DNA of 50,942 bases from JBBQER01 sp038320885 (GCA_038320885.1 JBBQER010000016.1:1-50942), one strand, 5' to 3'; shown: positions 1 to 8,538, counted from the stretch's first letter. The notes: generated by a model not told the origin, from the sequence alone. Made by a program: numbers and translations.

Positions 1-947
1 CGCACGCGACCGTCGAGGTGCATCGAGTAGTTCTCGACCCCCGAGCAACTCCCGACCTCACGCAGCATCTCGAGGTCGTACGTGGTGCGCATACGCAGAC
101 GCTGCGCCTCGAGCAGCTTGCCCTCGCCTTCGAGCTCGGCCAGGCGCTCGCCCAGCTCCGCTTCGATGCCGGCGATCGCCTGCTTCAAACGCTCCTCGTC
201 GGTCGTGTAGTGCGACGCCGGGAAGAGCGCGAGCGACTGGATCTCCTCGATGATCTCGCCGGTGAGCGGATCGACCGCGCACATGCGCTCGACCTCGTCG
301 CCGAAGAGCTGGATGCGCACTGCCCGTTCCTCGTACGCGGCGAACACCTCGATGGTGTCGCCCCGAACGCGGAACTTGTTGCGGGCGAACGCGAAGTCGT
401 TGCGCTCGTACTGCAGCTCGACGAGGCGGCGCAGGATGCTGCGCTGGTCGCGCTCCTCACCGACACTCAGGGTCAGCAGCTGCTTCGCATACATCTCGGG
501 AGAACCGAGCCCGTAGATCGCCGAGACGGACGCGACGATGATCACATCGCGGCGGGTCAGCAGCGCGCTCGTCGCCGAGTGGCGCAGCCGGTCGATCTCG
601 TCGTTGATCGAGCTGTCCTTCTCGATGTACGTGTCGGACGACGGGATGTACGCCTCGGGTTGGTAGTAGTCGTAGTAGGAGACGAAGTACTCGACCCGGT
701 TGCGCGGGAACATCTCGCGGAACTCCGCTGCGAGCTGCGCCGCCAAAGACTTGTTCGGCGCGAGCACCAGCGTGGGGCGCTCGGCCTTCGCGATCACGTT
801 GGCGATCGTGAAGCTCTTGCCCGATCCGGTGATGCCGAGCAACGTCTGGAACTTGTCGCCCCGCTCGATCCCATCGACCAGATCCGCGATCGCTTCCGGC
901 TGGTCCCCCGCCGGCTCGAGCTCGGTCACCAGGTCGAATTCGGGCAT
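1..947 (-). CDS. uvrB: Excinuclease ABC subunit B, N-terminal part (cut by window edge)
   Basis: The 315 readable residues are the N-terminal half of UvrB, the damage-verifying helicase-like subunit of nucleotide excision repair that receives DNA from UvrA and recruits UvrC. Visible are the Walker A motif GITGSGKS at about residues 38-45, the APNKSLAAQL segment, and the beta-hairpin signature YYDYYQPEAY at 91-100 that inserts between the DNA strands. The start is the ATG at 945-947, giving the typical MPEFDLVTEL opening. The gene runs off the left edge, so the helicase C-terminal domain and UvrC-binding tail are not visible. It lies 29 bases downstream of coaE on the same strand and is probably cotranscribed with it. 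Confidence 0.97.
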   Translation of the reverse strand, partial: MPEFDLVTELEPAGDQPEAIADLVDGIERGDKFQTLLGITGSGKSFTIANVIAKAERPTLVLAPNKSLAAQLAAEFREMFPRNRVEYFVSYYDYYQPEAYIPSSDTYIEKDSSINDEIDRLRHSATSALLTRRDVIIVASVSAIYGLGSPEMYAKQLLTLSVGEERDQRSILRRLVELQYERNDFAFARNKFRVRGDTIEVFAAYEERAVRIQLFGDEVERMCAVDPLTGEIIEEIQSLALFPASHYTTDEERLKQAIAGIEAELGERLAELEGEGKLLEAQRLRMRTTYDLEMLREVGSCSGVENYSMHLDGRV

Positions 948-976
948 GGAGCCAGCGTACAGACGGCCTGCGACAC

Positions 977-1615
977 TCACGTCGTCTCGGACGTGCCCTC
1001 CCGCTTCTTGTCCGCTTCCGCCTGCGCCTCCGCGGCCCGCTTCTCCAACTCGGGCCAGATGGATTCGATCTGGCGTTCGAGGTGCGCCCGGTCGCCGGAG
1101 TTGTCGAGCACCCAGGTCGCCACTTCGCGCCGCTCCTTGTCGGAAGCCTGGAGGGCCATCCGTCGTTCGGCGTCGGCGCGTGGAACACCCCGCGCTTCGA
1201 GCCGCTTCAGGCGTACCTCGGTCGGGGCTTCGACCACGATCACCGCGCCGTACTCGATGCCTCTCGTCGACTCCACGAGGAGCGGTACGTCATGGACGAC
1301 GATGCCGTCGGCCGGAGCCTTGGCGATCTGGGCGAAGAACTCTGTCGCGATCGCGGGATGGGTGATCGCCTCGAGTTGCTTGCGCGTCTCGTCGGTGACG
1401 AAGGCGCGCTCGGCGAGCGCGGCGCGGTCGAGGGAGCCGTCGGGCCGGAGGATGTCCGGACCGAACGCCTCGGCCAGCGCGTCGAGCGCGGGCATCCCCG
1501 GCTCCACCACCAGCCGCGCGATCGCGTCGGCGTCGATGACCACGGCACCGCGCTCCACGAGAACGGAAGCGACGCTTGACTTGCCCGACCCGATTCCGCC
1601 CGTGAGCCCCACCAT
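977..1615 (-). CDS. coaE: Dephospho-CoA kinase
   Basis: CoaE phosphorylates the 3'-hydroxyl of dephospho-CoA, the last step of coenzyme A synthesis, in the cytosol. The protein opens MVGLTGGIGSGKS with a clean P-loop (GGIGSGKS, residues 6-13), followed by the DADAIAR motif and the THPAI motif typical of the family. About 212 residues is normal length. I chose the ATG at 1613-1615; a GTG at 1621 is an alternative two codons upstream. A longer reading to 1735 exists, but its extra 40 residues are not family-like. The C-terminus is charged (EKRAAEAQAEADKK). The coaE-uvrB pair is conserved in actinobacteria. Confidence 0.95.
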   Translation of the reverse strand: MVGLTGGIGSGKSSVASVLVERGAVVIDADAIARLVVEPGMPALDALAEAFGPDILRPDGSLDRAALAERAFVTDETRKQLEAITHPAIATEFFAQIAKAPADGIVVHDVPLLVESTRGIEYGAVIVVEAPTEVRLKRLEARGVPRADAERRMALQASDKERREVATWVLDNSGDRAHLERQIESIWPELEKRAAEAQAEADKKREGTSETT

Positions 1616-1764
1616 GAGCACGGTCGGCGAGTCTACGGGCGGCTCGCGGGCCGGTCCGGTGGCCCGGAGGCACCGGCGCTCCCTCAGGATACGCTCCGAT
1701 ATGCCGACAAAGCGCGTGTTGTCCAACGTGAACACCCGGCGCCGGCGCCCGGGGGGAGCTCACT

Positions 1765-3507
1765 GTGCCCCGACGCACCGCACCTGAAGGTTTCGGCCGC
1801 CTCGCAGCCGTTCTTGCCTCGAGTGACGAGGCCGCGCCCCGAATCGAGGGTCGCCTCGTCCGGCTCACCGTCACGATCCGTTGGGTCACCATCCTCGCCG
1901 GGCTCCTGTTCGGCATCCTGCGCGACACCCAGAACCAGTTCGTGCCGGCGTCGATCGCGCTGGTCTTGTTCGCCGGTTTTCACACCTTCCGCCAGCTGCA
2001 GCCGCGACCGACCACGGCGATGCGTCTGCTGGTTCTCTTCGAGCTCGCGCTCACCGTCACCGCGACGATGACGACCGGAGGACTCGGAAGCCCATACGTG
2101 CTGACGCCGGTCACCGGGCTCCTCCTCGCCGGTTACGTGTGGGGGCGCCGGGCCGCGATCGGTACGCTGATCTCCGGCACGATCGCCGCCGCGTCCACGA
2201 TCCTGATGCAGGTCGTCGACGCGACGAATCGCGGGTCGGCGGGTCAGATCGCCGTCGTCTACCTCCTCTGCGGCGCGCTCGGTGCATTCACCCGCAATCT
2301 CATCGCCGAGATCGAGAGCCATCGCGCCGCTGCGATCGACCAGGCCGCGGAGATGGCCACCGCCAACGAGCTCCTCGTGTCGCTGCACGGCCTCGCGCAG
2401 ACGCTGCCGGCGTCGTTCGACCTGCCCGAGGTGGTCGAGTCGATGCGTCAACGGTTGCGTTCGCTCCTGCGCTTCAGCGCGCTGGTCGTGCTCGTGCGCG
2501 ACGACGCGGAGTCGCTGTGGTCCGTCGAGCTGGCCGAAGGCGTGCGGCTCGGCTCGCGCCTGGTCGACCGCGAGCTCCCGCAGCCGTTGCAACGCGCGCT
2601 CACGAGCATGCATCCGGTCCTCATCTCGGACCGTCTCCTCGATGCCGGTGAGGATGGATTCGCCGCGCTGGGCCGCAGCGGCATGTACATGGCCCTGCGG
2701 GCGCGCGGCGCGCTCGTCGGCCTGATCGCGCTCGAGGAGGTCTCGCCCAACGCCTACGGCCCCGAGCAGCGCGATCTCATGGAAAGCCTGTCGAGCCTGC
2801 TCGCGCTCTCGATCGACAACGCCCGGTGGTTCGCCCGCCTGCGGACCCTCGGCGCCGAAGCCGAGCGCGCCCGGATCGCGCGCGAGTTGCACGACCGGGT
2901 CGCGCAATCGCTGGCCTACGTCGCCTTCGAGCTCGAGCGGATGCAGTCGCTGCCGGGCGACAAGGACTCCGAGATCTCCGAATTGCGCGTCGTGGTGCGC
3001 GACATCGTGCGGGAACTCCGCCAGACGATCTACCAGCTGCGCGCGAACGTGAGCGAGGTCGCCGACATCGTGCAGGTGGCGACCGGATACCTGCAGAAGT
3101 TCGCCGACCGGACCGGCATCGAGACGCACTGGCTGCCGTCGGCTTCTGTCGCACTCCCCTATCGGATCGAGCAAGAGGTCTGGCGCATCGGTCAGGAAGC
3201 GCTCGTCAACGTCGAACGCCATTCGGGCGCGACGGAGGTGACCGTGCGCTGGGAAGTGGCCGACAGCATGGCCCGGCTCGAGATCATCGACGACGGGAAT
3301 GGCTTCGAGCCCGGCGAGGTCCGAGGTGAGCACTACGGACTGGTGGGGATGCGCGAGCGGGCCGACGCGATCGGCGCCCACCTCACGATCGAGCGGGCTC
3401 CGGTCAAGGGCACGCGCGTCGCGGTCGAGGTCACCGTGACCAGCCAGATGACGACGACCCAGTTGACTTCCGTCCAAGCGGCGACCGGCGAACGGCGAAC
3501 CGCGTAA
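1765..3507 (+). CDS. NarL-type sensor histidine kinase with membrane and GAF domains
   Basis: A 580-residue membrane sensor kinase. Residues about 35-185 hold five or six hydrophobic segments, then a helical linker, then a GAF-like domain at about 200-355, then a HisKA_3 dimerisation domain with the phospho-accepting histidine H376 in RELHDRVAQSL, and a HATPase_c domain (GQEALVNVERHSGA, DDGNGFEPGE, GLVGMRERA). This is the NarX/DesK/LiaS-type architecture that partners NarL-type regulators. The start is a GTG at 1765 preceded by a strong GGGGGGAG ribosome site. The cognate regulator follows 19 bases later. The input signal is unknown; the adjacent Flp pilin gene makes pilus control a reasonable guess only. 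Confidence 0.92.
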   Translation: MPRRTAPEGFGRLAAVLASSDEAAPRIEGRLVRLTVTIRWVTILAGLLFGILRDTQNQFVPASIALVLFAGFHTFRQLQPRPTTAMRLLVLFELALTVTATMTTGGLGSPYVLTPVTGLLLAGYVWGRRAAIGTLISGTIAAASTILMQVVDATNRGSAGQIAVVYLLCGALGAFTRNLIAEIESHRAAAIDQAAEMATANELLVSLHGLAQTLPASFDLPEVVESMRQRLRSLLRFSALVVLVRDDAESLWSVELAEGVRLGSRLVDRELPQPLQRALTSMHPVLISDRLLDAGEDGFAALGRSGMYMALRARGALVGLIALEEVSPNAYGPEQRDLMESLSSLLALSIDNARWFARLRTLGAEAERARIARELHDRVAQSLAYVAFELERMQSLPGDKDSEISELRVVVRDIVRELRQTIYQLRANVSEVADIVQVATGYLQKFADRTGIETHWLPSASVALPYRIEQEVWRIGQEALVNVERHSGATEVTVRWEVADSMARLEIIDDGNGFEPGEVRGEHYGLVGMRERADAIGAHLTIERAPVKGTRVAVEVTVTSQMTTTQLTSVQAATGERRTA

Positions 3508-3526
3508 CCATGAAAGGCACCCCCTG

Positions 3527-4156
3527 ATGCGGGTACTCCTCGCAGATGATCATCAGCTCCTGCGCCAGGCGATCCGGCGCGCCCTCGAAGACGCCGGGAT
3601 GAACGTTGTCGCCGAGGCCGGCGACGGCGGCGAAGCAGTGCGTCTCGCGGCCGAGCTCCGGCCCGACGTGGTGGTCATGGACGTCTCCATGCCCGTGCTC
3701 GACGGCGTCGAGGCCACCCGGCGGATCCACGACGACTTCCCGAACCTCCCGATCGTGATCATCACGATGCACGGCGACGAGGCCCTGCGCCGGGACGCCG
3801 TGAACGCGGGCGCGGCCGGCTTCCTCACCAAGGACGTCTCGATGCAAGAGGTGGTCTCCACGATCACGCAAGCCGCGGGCGGCGAGGTGGCGCTGTCGAC
3901 CGAGCTCGCGGCGACGATCCTGGCCGAGCTCGAGCACGGCATCGACCGGGCTCCGTCTCCGCTCACACCCCGCGAGGAGGAAGTCCTCCAGCTCATCGCC
4001 GACGGCTGCTCGACCAGCGAGGTCGCCGCCGGGCTCTTCATCAGCGGCAAAACCGTGAAGAACCACCTGGCGTCGATCTACGAGAAGCTCGAGGCCCGCG
4101 ACCGGACCCAGGCGGTGCTCTCCGCCGTCCGCAGCGGCATCATCCGCCTCCGCTGA
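3527..4156 (+). CDS. NarL/FixJ-family response regulator
   Basis: A 209-residue cytosolic transcription regulator. The receiver domain (residues 1-120) has the acidic pair ADD near the start, the phosphoacceptor D52 in VVVMDVSMPVLDG, the switch region IITMHG and the conserved lysine of LTKDVS. The C-terminal LuxR-type helix-turn-helix (LTPREEEVLQLIADG, then TVKNHLASIYEKL) starts near residue 145. It is almost certainly the partner of the kinase ending at 3507. The next gene downstream on the same strand is the flp pilin at 4412, 255 bases away, so that promoter is a candidate target. Confidence 0.95.
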   Translation: MRVLLADDHQLLRQAIRRALEDAGMNVVAEAGDGGEAVRLAAELRPDVVVMDVSMPVLDGVEATRRIHDDFPNLPIVIITMHGDEALRRDAVNAGAAGFLTKDVSMQEVVSTITQAAGGEVALSTELAATILAELEHGIDRAPSPLTPREEEVLQLIADGCSTSEVAAGLFISGKTVKNHLASIYEKLEARDRTQAVLSAVRSGIIRLR

Positions 4157-4269
4157 TGTCCCGCGAGCCCTGGTGGGTAGCCACGGAACGTGACTTCGCG
4201 GCTTTTCGCCACCACTCCATCGCCGCGATGTGACATGGGCCACTCCAGTTGGGCCAGATGGACCGTGAA

Positions 4270-4410
4270 GTCCCCCCAAAAAGCCGTCGACAAGGAGATT
4301 TGGGGCGAGCGGCCTATTTGCGGCGAACGCTACGAATGCGATCCTGTGCTCGCCCCCCAAGGCAGGAGCGCTCGGGGGAACGTCAAACTTGACCACAGGG
4401 GGTCACCAGA
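4270..4410 (+). promoter_or_regulatory. Structured 5' leader of the flp pilin gene with competing hairpins
   Basis: Three pairings compete for the same bases: CCCCAAA (4274-4280) with TTTGGGG (4299-4305); TTGGGGCGAGC (4300-4310) with GCTCGCCCCCCAA (4348-4360, two extra C); and the C run at 4353-4358 with GGGGG (4374-4378). Just before the gene, TGACC (4390-4394) pairs with GGTCA (4401-4405) and places the purine-rich ribosome site in the loop and right arm. That arrangement could switch pilin translation or termination. I matched it to no known riboswitch class. I see no convincing -35/-10 pair in 4157-4411. Confidence 0.45.
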
Positions 4411-4411
4411 A

Positions 4412-4600
4412 ATGAATCTCACAGTCCTGAAGACTTGGCTCATGGCACGGATGCACGTCGACACCGAGCGTGGTGCGACCATGGTCGAGTACGTGCTCAT
4501 CCTCGCTCTCATCGCGATCTTCGTGATTGCGGTCGTGACGGCACTCGGCACCTCGGTGAGCAAGAAGTTCAGCGAGGCCTCCAGCGGCCTGGGCGGCTGA
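4412..4600 (+). CDS. flp: Flp-type pilin
   Basis: A 62-residue class IVb (Flp) prepilin, the structural subunit of the Tad pilus. A positively charged leader (residues 1-21) ends in glycine G21, followed by the mature N-terminus ATMVEYVLILALIAIF. It carries the Glu+5 (E26) and adjacent tyrosine that define Flp pilins, within a single hydrophobic helix; the short tail is rich in Ser and Gly. Cleavage would need a TadV/CpaA prepilin peptidase, which is not in this window. The ATG at 4412 is preceded by AGGGGGT at about 9 bases. An in-frame extension to 4190 is not pilin-like. It faces the minus-strand Tad genes across a repeat-bearing gap. Confidence 0.93.
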   Translation: MNLTVLKTWLMARMHVDTERGATMVEYVLILALIAIFVIAVVTALGTSVSKKFSEASSGLGG

Positions 4601-4605
4601 TTCAA

Positions 4606-4628
4606 CGAGACGACTCCGAGTCGTCTCG
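4606..4628 (+). repeat. 11-base perfect inverted repeat just after flp
   Basis: CGAGACGACTC (4606-4616) and GAGTCGTCTCG (4618-4628) are exact complements around one central base, starting five bases after the flp stop. The central turn would have to open for an RNA hairpin to form. It could protect the 3' end of pilin mRNA or act with the terminator that follows, or serve as a dyad for a DNA-binding protein. Confidence 0.6.
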
Positions 4629-4636
4629 AGCGCACG

Positions 4637-4663
4637 GCCGCCGGGTTTGCCCGGCGGCTGTTT
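4637..4663 (+). terminator. Probable terminator of flp
   Basis: A 9-base perfect stem, GCCGCCGGG (4637-4645) with CCCGGCGGC (4650-4658), closes a TTTG tetraloop and is followed by TGTTTC. The T tract is weak, but the stem is strong and correctly placed 36 bases after the flp stop. Confidence 0.7.
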
Positions 4664-4703
4664 CGCGTTCCGGGTAGATGCGCAGGCCTTGCACCCGCGC
4701 CGA

Positions 4704-5006
4704 GCGTCACGTTTTCTCATCAGACGCGAATACGTGACGCTGGGCGCCACAATTTCTCATCAGAAGAGCTAGCGGGCGCGGTGGGTGACCAGCACGACTG
4801 TGGTCCGGCCGGGCAGTCTGTAGCCGTGGCCATTCTGCCGCGACCGAGGCGCTCAATCTCATCGGTGCGCCACCACAGTTCACCCGACATCCGACAGTGG
4901 GAGTCGTGGACCCAAAACCGGAGACGCTGGCAGAGCTTCGGGGACTCGCCGGCACCACGTTTCGTCATCAAATGTGAATAGGTGGCGCGCCACGAATCCT
5001 CATCAA
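4704..5006. repeat. Four copies of a 20-base motif in two blocks between flp and the membrane gene
   Basis: All copies read the same way: 4704-4723 gcgtcacgttttctcatcag, 4744-4763 gcgccacaatttctcatcag, 4952-4971 gcaccacgtttcgtcatcaa, 4987-5006 gcgccacgaatcctcatcaa. Spacing inside the two blocks is 40 and 35 bases. Each block also carries the reverse of the GCGYCAC end (GTGACGC at 4734-4740, GTGGCGC at 4982-4988), so each looks like a compact unit, and both continue alike through GAATA and TAGC. The roughly 190 bases between the blocks have no recognisable gene. Together with the terminator this accounts for the 443-base non-coding stretch 4601-5043. Possible origins are a decayed mobile element end or a regulatory array. 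Confidence 0.75.
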
Positions 5007-5043
5007 AAGAGGTAGCCCCGCATCCCCCGACGCCCGGCTCAGG

Positions 5044-6549
5044 TCACCGGAGCGGGTGGGTGCGGACGAGGACGGTGGCCACCTTGTCCTCGCGGAGGAC
5101 GGTCCAGTCGGGCAGCTCTTCGAGGACCTGCACGATCCCGGCCTGGCGGGGCCAGACCACGACATTGATCCGGTAGTGGTCCAGTACCCGCTTCCACCCG
5201 GGTTTGGTCGACAGCACCTTGTTGTACGCGTCGATGACCGCGACGGAGTACATGTCGTAGCGATCGTCGAAGAACACGTGCTGCTCGGGCCAGTACTTGG
5301 CGATCACGTAGCCGGCCCAGGCGTCGGTGGTGAGCAGGCGGCCGCCGAGCCGGTGCTCCGCGGCGAGCCCGTTCAGCGACTTGACCGGGTACGTCTTCAG
5401 ATCGAAGTCGGGTTGGGACGCGGCGCGCACCACGAGCACGAGACTCACCAGGCACACCAGCACGGCCAGCAGCGGCGGCGCCGTGCCGGCCGTGTCATTG
5501 TCTGCGCCGGCCCGGGCCCGCGTGGCCGGATCCGCCCGGAACGCCCGGCCGACGATGGGGATGGTCACCGCCACCGCGATGGCGACATTGCGCACCGCCC
5601 ACCAACCGAGGAAGAGGAACACGAGGGCCGTGACCAACTCGCCGCGCCGCGGACGCGAACGGGCGAACGCCACGATCGTGATGAAGACCCAGACGGCGTA
5701 GAGAAAGCCGATCAGGCTGTGGAGGTCGACCGCCTGCCACTCCGCGACGTTGCTCAGGACCTGGTTGCGGCCCATGAGCGCCAGCGGGAACAAGACGAGG
5801 CTCACGCCGTAGGGGTTGACGAAGATGAGCACAGCCGCGATCGCAGTGCCGACAACGACGTCGCGCTCGCGGCCCCGGTTGGGCGGGGCGCCGTCGAGGT
5901 ACCGACCGAACAGATAGACCGCGAGGTACAGGAAGCCCAGCGAGAACGTGCCGTGCACGTTCACCCACACCCACATCGCCGCGGGGATCACGACCCGCGG
6001 ATGGCGGCCGAGGAAGCTGCCCGGTACCTCGAGGGTGAACACGACAATCCCGAGGAGCACCATCCCGAAGATCAGCGGGCGCTCGGACTGCACCGAGAAG
6101 CTGCACGCGAGCGCGGGGATCACGAGCATCAGCGCGCGGACGCGGTCCTTGGTCGCGTGGAACGCGATCCGGTAGAGGAACACGGCGATGCACGCGCCCG
6201 CGAGCCCGACCGCGATGCGGACCGCGAACGGGCCGATCGCGCGGTTGAGCGCACCGTACGTGACCTCCGCGAGCCACGACTGTGCGATCCAGCGCGAACC
6301 GTTCGCGGTGAACGAGTACGGATCGCGGTGCGGGATGCCGTGGTCGAGGATGTAGCCGCCCGTGCGCAGGTGCCACAGGAACGAGTTGTCGCTCAGCGAG
6401 CCCGACGAGAGCCCGAAGCCGCCGGCGCCGCACAGCAGGGTGACGATGCCGGCCATCGTGAGCGCCGGGAACCGGCGCCGCCGCGTACCACTCGGGGGAA
6501 CCGGATCGGCGGGGACCTGGTCCGTCCGATCCACGACGTCCATACGCAT
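5044..6549 (-). CDS. Polytopic membrane protein of unknown function (GT-C-like)
   Basis: A 501-residue protein. A short basic N-terminus is followed by about ten hydrophobic segments between residues 25 and 380, then a soluble C-terminal domain of about 120 residues. Recognisable landmarks are VNVHG and NPYG in membrane loops and a tail with LLTTDAWAGYVIAKY, VFFDDRYDMY and VVWPRQ. This layout recalls bacterial GT-C-like membrane proteins with lipid-linked sugar donors, but I see no decisive catalytic motif. I start it at the ATG 6547-6549 (6543 also possible); a longer reading would overlap tadC. It lies 50 bases after tadC on the same strand and could be the last gene of the pilus operon. 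Confidence 0.75.
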   Translation of the reverse strand: MRMDVVDRTDQVPADPVPPSGTRRRRFPALTMAGIVTLLCGAGGFGLSSGSLSDNSFLWHLRTGGYILDHGIPHRDPYSFTANGSRWIAQSWLAEVTYGALNRAIGPFAVRIAVGLAGACIAVFLYRIAFHATKDRVRALMLVIPALACSFSVQSERPLIFGMVLLGIVVFTLEVPGSFLGRHPRVVIPAAMWVWVNVHGTFSLGFLYLAVYLFGRYLDGAPPNRGRERDVVVGTAIAAVLIFVNPYGVSLVLFPLALMGRNQVLSNVAEWQAVDLHSLIGFLYAVWVFITIVAFARSRPRRGELVTALVFLFLGWWAVRNVAIAVAVTIPIVGRAFRADPATRARAGADNDTAGTAPPLLAVLVCLVSLVLVVRAASQPDFDLKTYPVKSLNGLAAEHRLGGRLLTTDAWAGYVIAKYWPEQHVFFDDRYDMYSVAVIDAYNKVLSTKPGWKRVLDHYRINVVVWPRQAGIVQVLEELPDWTVLREDKVATVLVRTHPLR

Positions 6550-6599
6550 GAGTATGGCTTCGGCGCCGTCCCGCGAGACCTGAGAAGCCCTTGACGGCT

Positions 6600-7511
6600 T
6601 TAGAAGACCTTGAAGACCTGGATCGCGGCCGGGAGCAGCACGACCACGAAGATGGCCGGGAAGATGCACACCGCGAGCGGGAAGAGCATCTTGATCGGAG
6701 CCTTCTGCGACATCTCTTGGGCGGCCTGGCGGCGGCGGATACGGATCTCGTCGGCCTGCCCGCGCAGGATCCGTGAGATCGACACGCCGAACGCATCGGC
6801 CTGGAGCATGGCGAGAATGAACGTTCCGAGATCGTCGACCTGCGTGCGCTCGTCGAGAGCGCGCAACGCGTCGGCGCGACTCGCCCCCATCCGCGTCTCC
6901 TGCAGCATGCGCCGCGACTCTTCCGAGAGGGGTCCCGGTACGGCGGCCGCGGTGCGCTCGAGCGCCTGCTCGAATCCGAGGCCGGCCTCGACCGAGATCA
7001 CCAGGAGGTCGAGCGTGTCGGGAAGCCGCCGTTCGATCTCCTCCCGGCGCCGCTTGATCTTGCCGTCGAGCATGATGTCGGGCCCGAAGATGCAGATGCC
7101 CGATGCCAGGATCACCGTGAGGATCGCGAGCGGCGCGTGGTCGCCCATGAACATCGCGGCGAGCACGATCCATACGAGCACCGAGGCGACTCCGAGGAGC
7201 TTGAGCGTCAGGAACCGGTCGACCTCGTATCCGGGCGGGCTCCCGGCGAGAACGATCTTGCGCCGGACGCCGTCGACGTAGCCCACCGGCGTGAGGCGAC
7301 GCGCGAGGTCCGTGACTGCTTTGCCGGCCGGTGCCAACACGCGCGCGGCGATGGGTTGACGCATCTCCTCGTCGCGGACGTCGACCAACCGGTAGTCGTC
7401 GATGGCGCTCAGCGAATGCCGCGCGCCCGATCGGGCCTCGACGCTCGTCGAAGCCGCCCAGGCTCCGAGCGCCACCGCGGACGCGGCCAGCGCAACGATG
7501 AGAATGATCAT
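6600..7511 (-). CDS. tadC: Tad pilus inner-membrane platform protein TadC
   Basis: A 303-residue type II secretion F (T2SF) domain membrane protein. With TadB it forms the inner-membrane platform on which the CpaF ATPase drives Flp pilus assembly. An N-terminal hydrophobic helix (MIILIVALAASAVALGAW) and a second membrane region precede the cytosolic helical domain RREEIERRLPDTLDLLVISVE with the family signature EAGLGFEQAL and the later GVSISRILRGQADEIR; two hydrophobic helices end the protein. The ATG at 7509-7511 follows the tadB stop by one base, so translation is coupled. The reading extended to 7577 would overlap tadB. Confidence 0.92.
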   Translation of the reverse strand: MIILIVALAASAVALGAWAASTSVEARSGARHSLSAIDDYRLVDVRDEEMRQPIAARVLAPAGKAVTDLARRLTPVGYVDGVRRKIVLAGSPPGYEVDRFLTLKLLGVASVLVWIVLAAMFMGDHAPLAILTVILASGICIFGPDIMLDGKIKRRREEIERRLPDTLDLLVISVEAGLGFEQALERTAAAVPGPLSEESRRMLQETRMGASRADALRALDERTQVDDLGTFILAMLQADAFGVSISRILRGQADEIRIRRRQAAQEMSQKAPIKMLFPLAVCIFPAIFVVVLLPAAIQVFKVF

Positions 7512-7512
7512 C

Positions 7513-8523
7513 TCAGACCTCGATGTCGACGATCTTGCGCAACCAGAACCAACCGATGACCTCGAGCCCCACGGCACCTACGAGGCCGGCGATCCCGATG
7601 GCCTCGTGCCAGAGCGGGTCGAGATACGCAGGCTGCAAGAGCCAGATCGTGAAGAGCAGCAGCGGCGAAACCGCGCTGAGCACGATCGCGGACAAGCGGC
7701 CTTCGGCGGTGAGCGCTTGCAACTCCCGGCGCACCCGCTCGCGCTTCACCATGGTGTCGGCGACGGTGTCGAGCAGCACGGCCAGGTTTCCGCCGACCTC
7801 GCGCTGGATCTTGATGGCCATGACGGTCCACTCGAGGTCACGGCTCTCCATGCGGGCCGCCGAGTCACCGAGCGCGTCCTCGACCGCACGGCCGAGGCGA
7901 ACTTCGGTGAAGACCCGCTGCAGCTCCTTGCGCATCGGGTCGGCGATCTCCTGGGCCACGGCTTCGAGGCCCTGCATCAGCGAGAATCCGGCCCGCAACG
8001 AGCTCGCGAGCAGCGTGAGCGTGTCGGGGAGCTGCCGTTCGAAGCGCTTGCGCCGGCCGCGCTGGCGGTAGTCGAGGTATGCGAACGGCGCGAGTACCAC
8101 GATCACTCCGCCGATCAGGCCCGCAACGGGGCCCGCGATGACGGCGAAAAGCAAGAAGATGATAAGCCCGAAGGCCGGCGCGTAGAACAGCAGCTCGCCG
8201 GCGCGGACCGGGAGGTCGGCTTGTTCGAGCATGAGCTCGGTCCGGGCCATCAAACCGGCGCGCTCCGCGATGCGCGACGTGAAGGCAACCGCCTGTTGCA
8301 CCATCGCGGTCTCGGGCTCGGCCATCATCCCCGAGCCGGAGCCACCGTCGTCCAAGTCGGGAAGGTCGTAACCCGCGAGCTGACGCTCGACTTTCGCCTG
8401 CGTCCGGCCGAACAACACGGAGACCGCGACGACGAACAGCGCGACCGCGCCCGCGGTGACGAGCGCGATCACGATGCGACTCGCGCTACTCCCGATGAAT
8501 TGGCTTGCGATGGCCAGGTGCAT
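7513..8523 (-). CDS. tadB: Tad pilus inner-membrane platform protein TadB
   Basis: A 336-residue T2SF-domain protein paralogous to TadC. An N-terminal membrane helix (residues 17-38), a cytosolic region, a hydrophobic pair near 112-150, the T2SF core RFERQLPDTLTLLASSLRAG followed by FSLMQGLEAVAQE, the MAIKIQREVGGNLAVLLD stretch, and two C-terminal membrane helices are all typical. It follows cpaF by 15 bases and abuts tadC. The order cpaF-tadB-tadC is the canonical Tad order, which makes the B/C assignment firm. Confidence 0.93.
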   Translation of the reverse strand: MHLAIASQFIGSSASRIVIALVTAGAVALFVVAVSVLFGRTQAKVERQLAGYDLPDLDDGGSGSGMMAEPETAMVQQAVAFTSRIAERAGLMARTELMLEQADLPVRAGELLFYAPAFGLIIFLLFAVIAGPVAGLIGGVIVVLAPFAYLDYRQRGRRKRFERQLPDTLTLLASSLRAGFSLMQGLEAVAQEIADPMRKELQRVFTEVRLGRAVEDALGDSAARMESRDLEWTVMAIKIQREVGGNLAVLLDTVADTMVKRERVRRELQALTAEGRLSAIVLSAVSPLLLFTIWLLQPAYLDPLWHEAIGIAGLVGAVGLEVIGWFWLRKIVDIEV

Positions 8524-8538
8524 GGTTCGCCCGTTCTC

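Noticed and set aside
4270..4410. Cyclic-di-GMP riboswitch before the pilin gene
   Set aside because: The conserved cores of the known c-di-GMP classes are not present; only competing GC hairpins are seen.
4781..4981. Short plus-strand gene between the repeat blocks
   Set aside because: The 66-residue product has no ribosome site, no family resemblance, and ends inside a repeat block.
4704..5006. CRISPR array
   Set aside because: The four motif copies are degenerate and spaced 40, 208 and 35 bases apart, without uniform spacers or cas genes.
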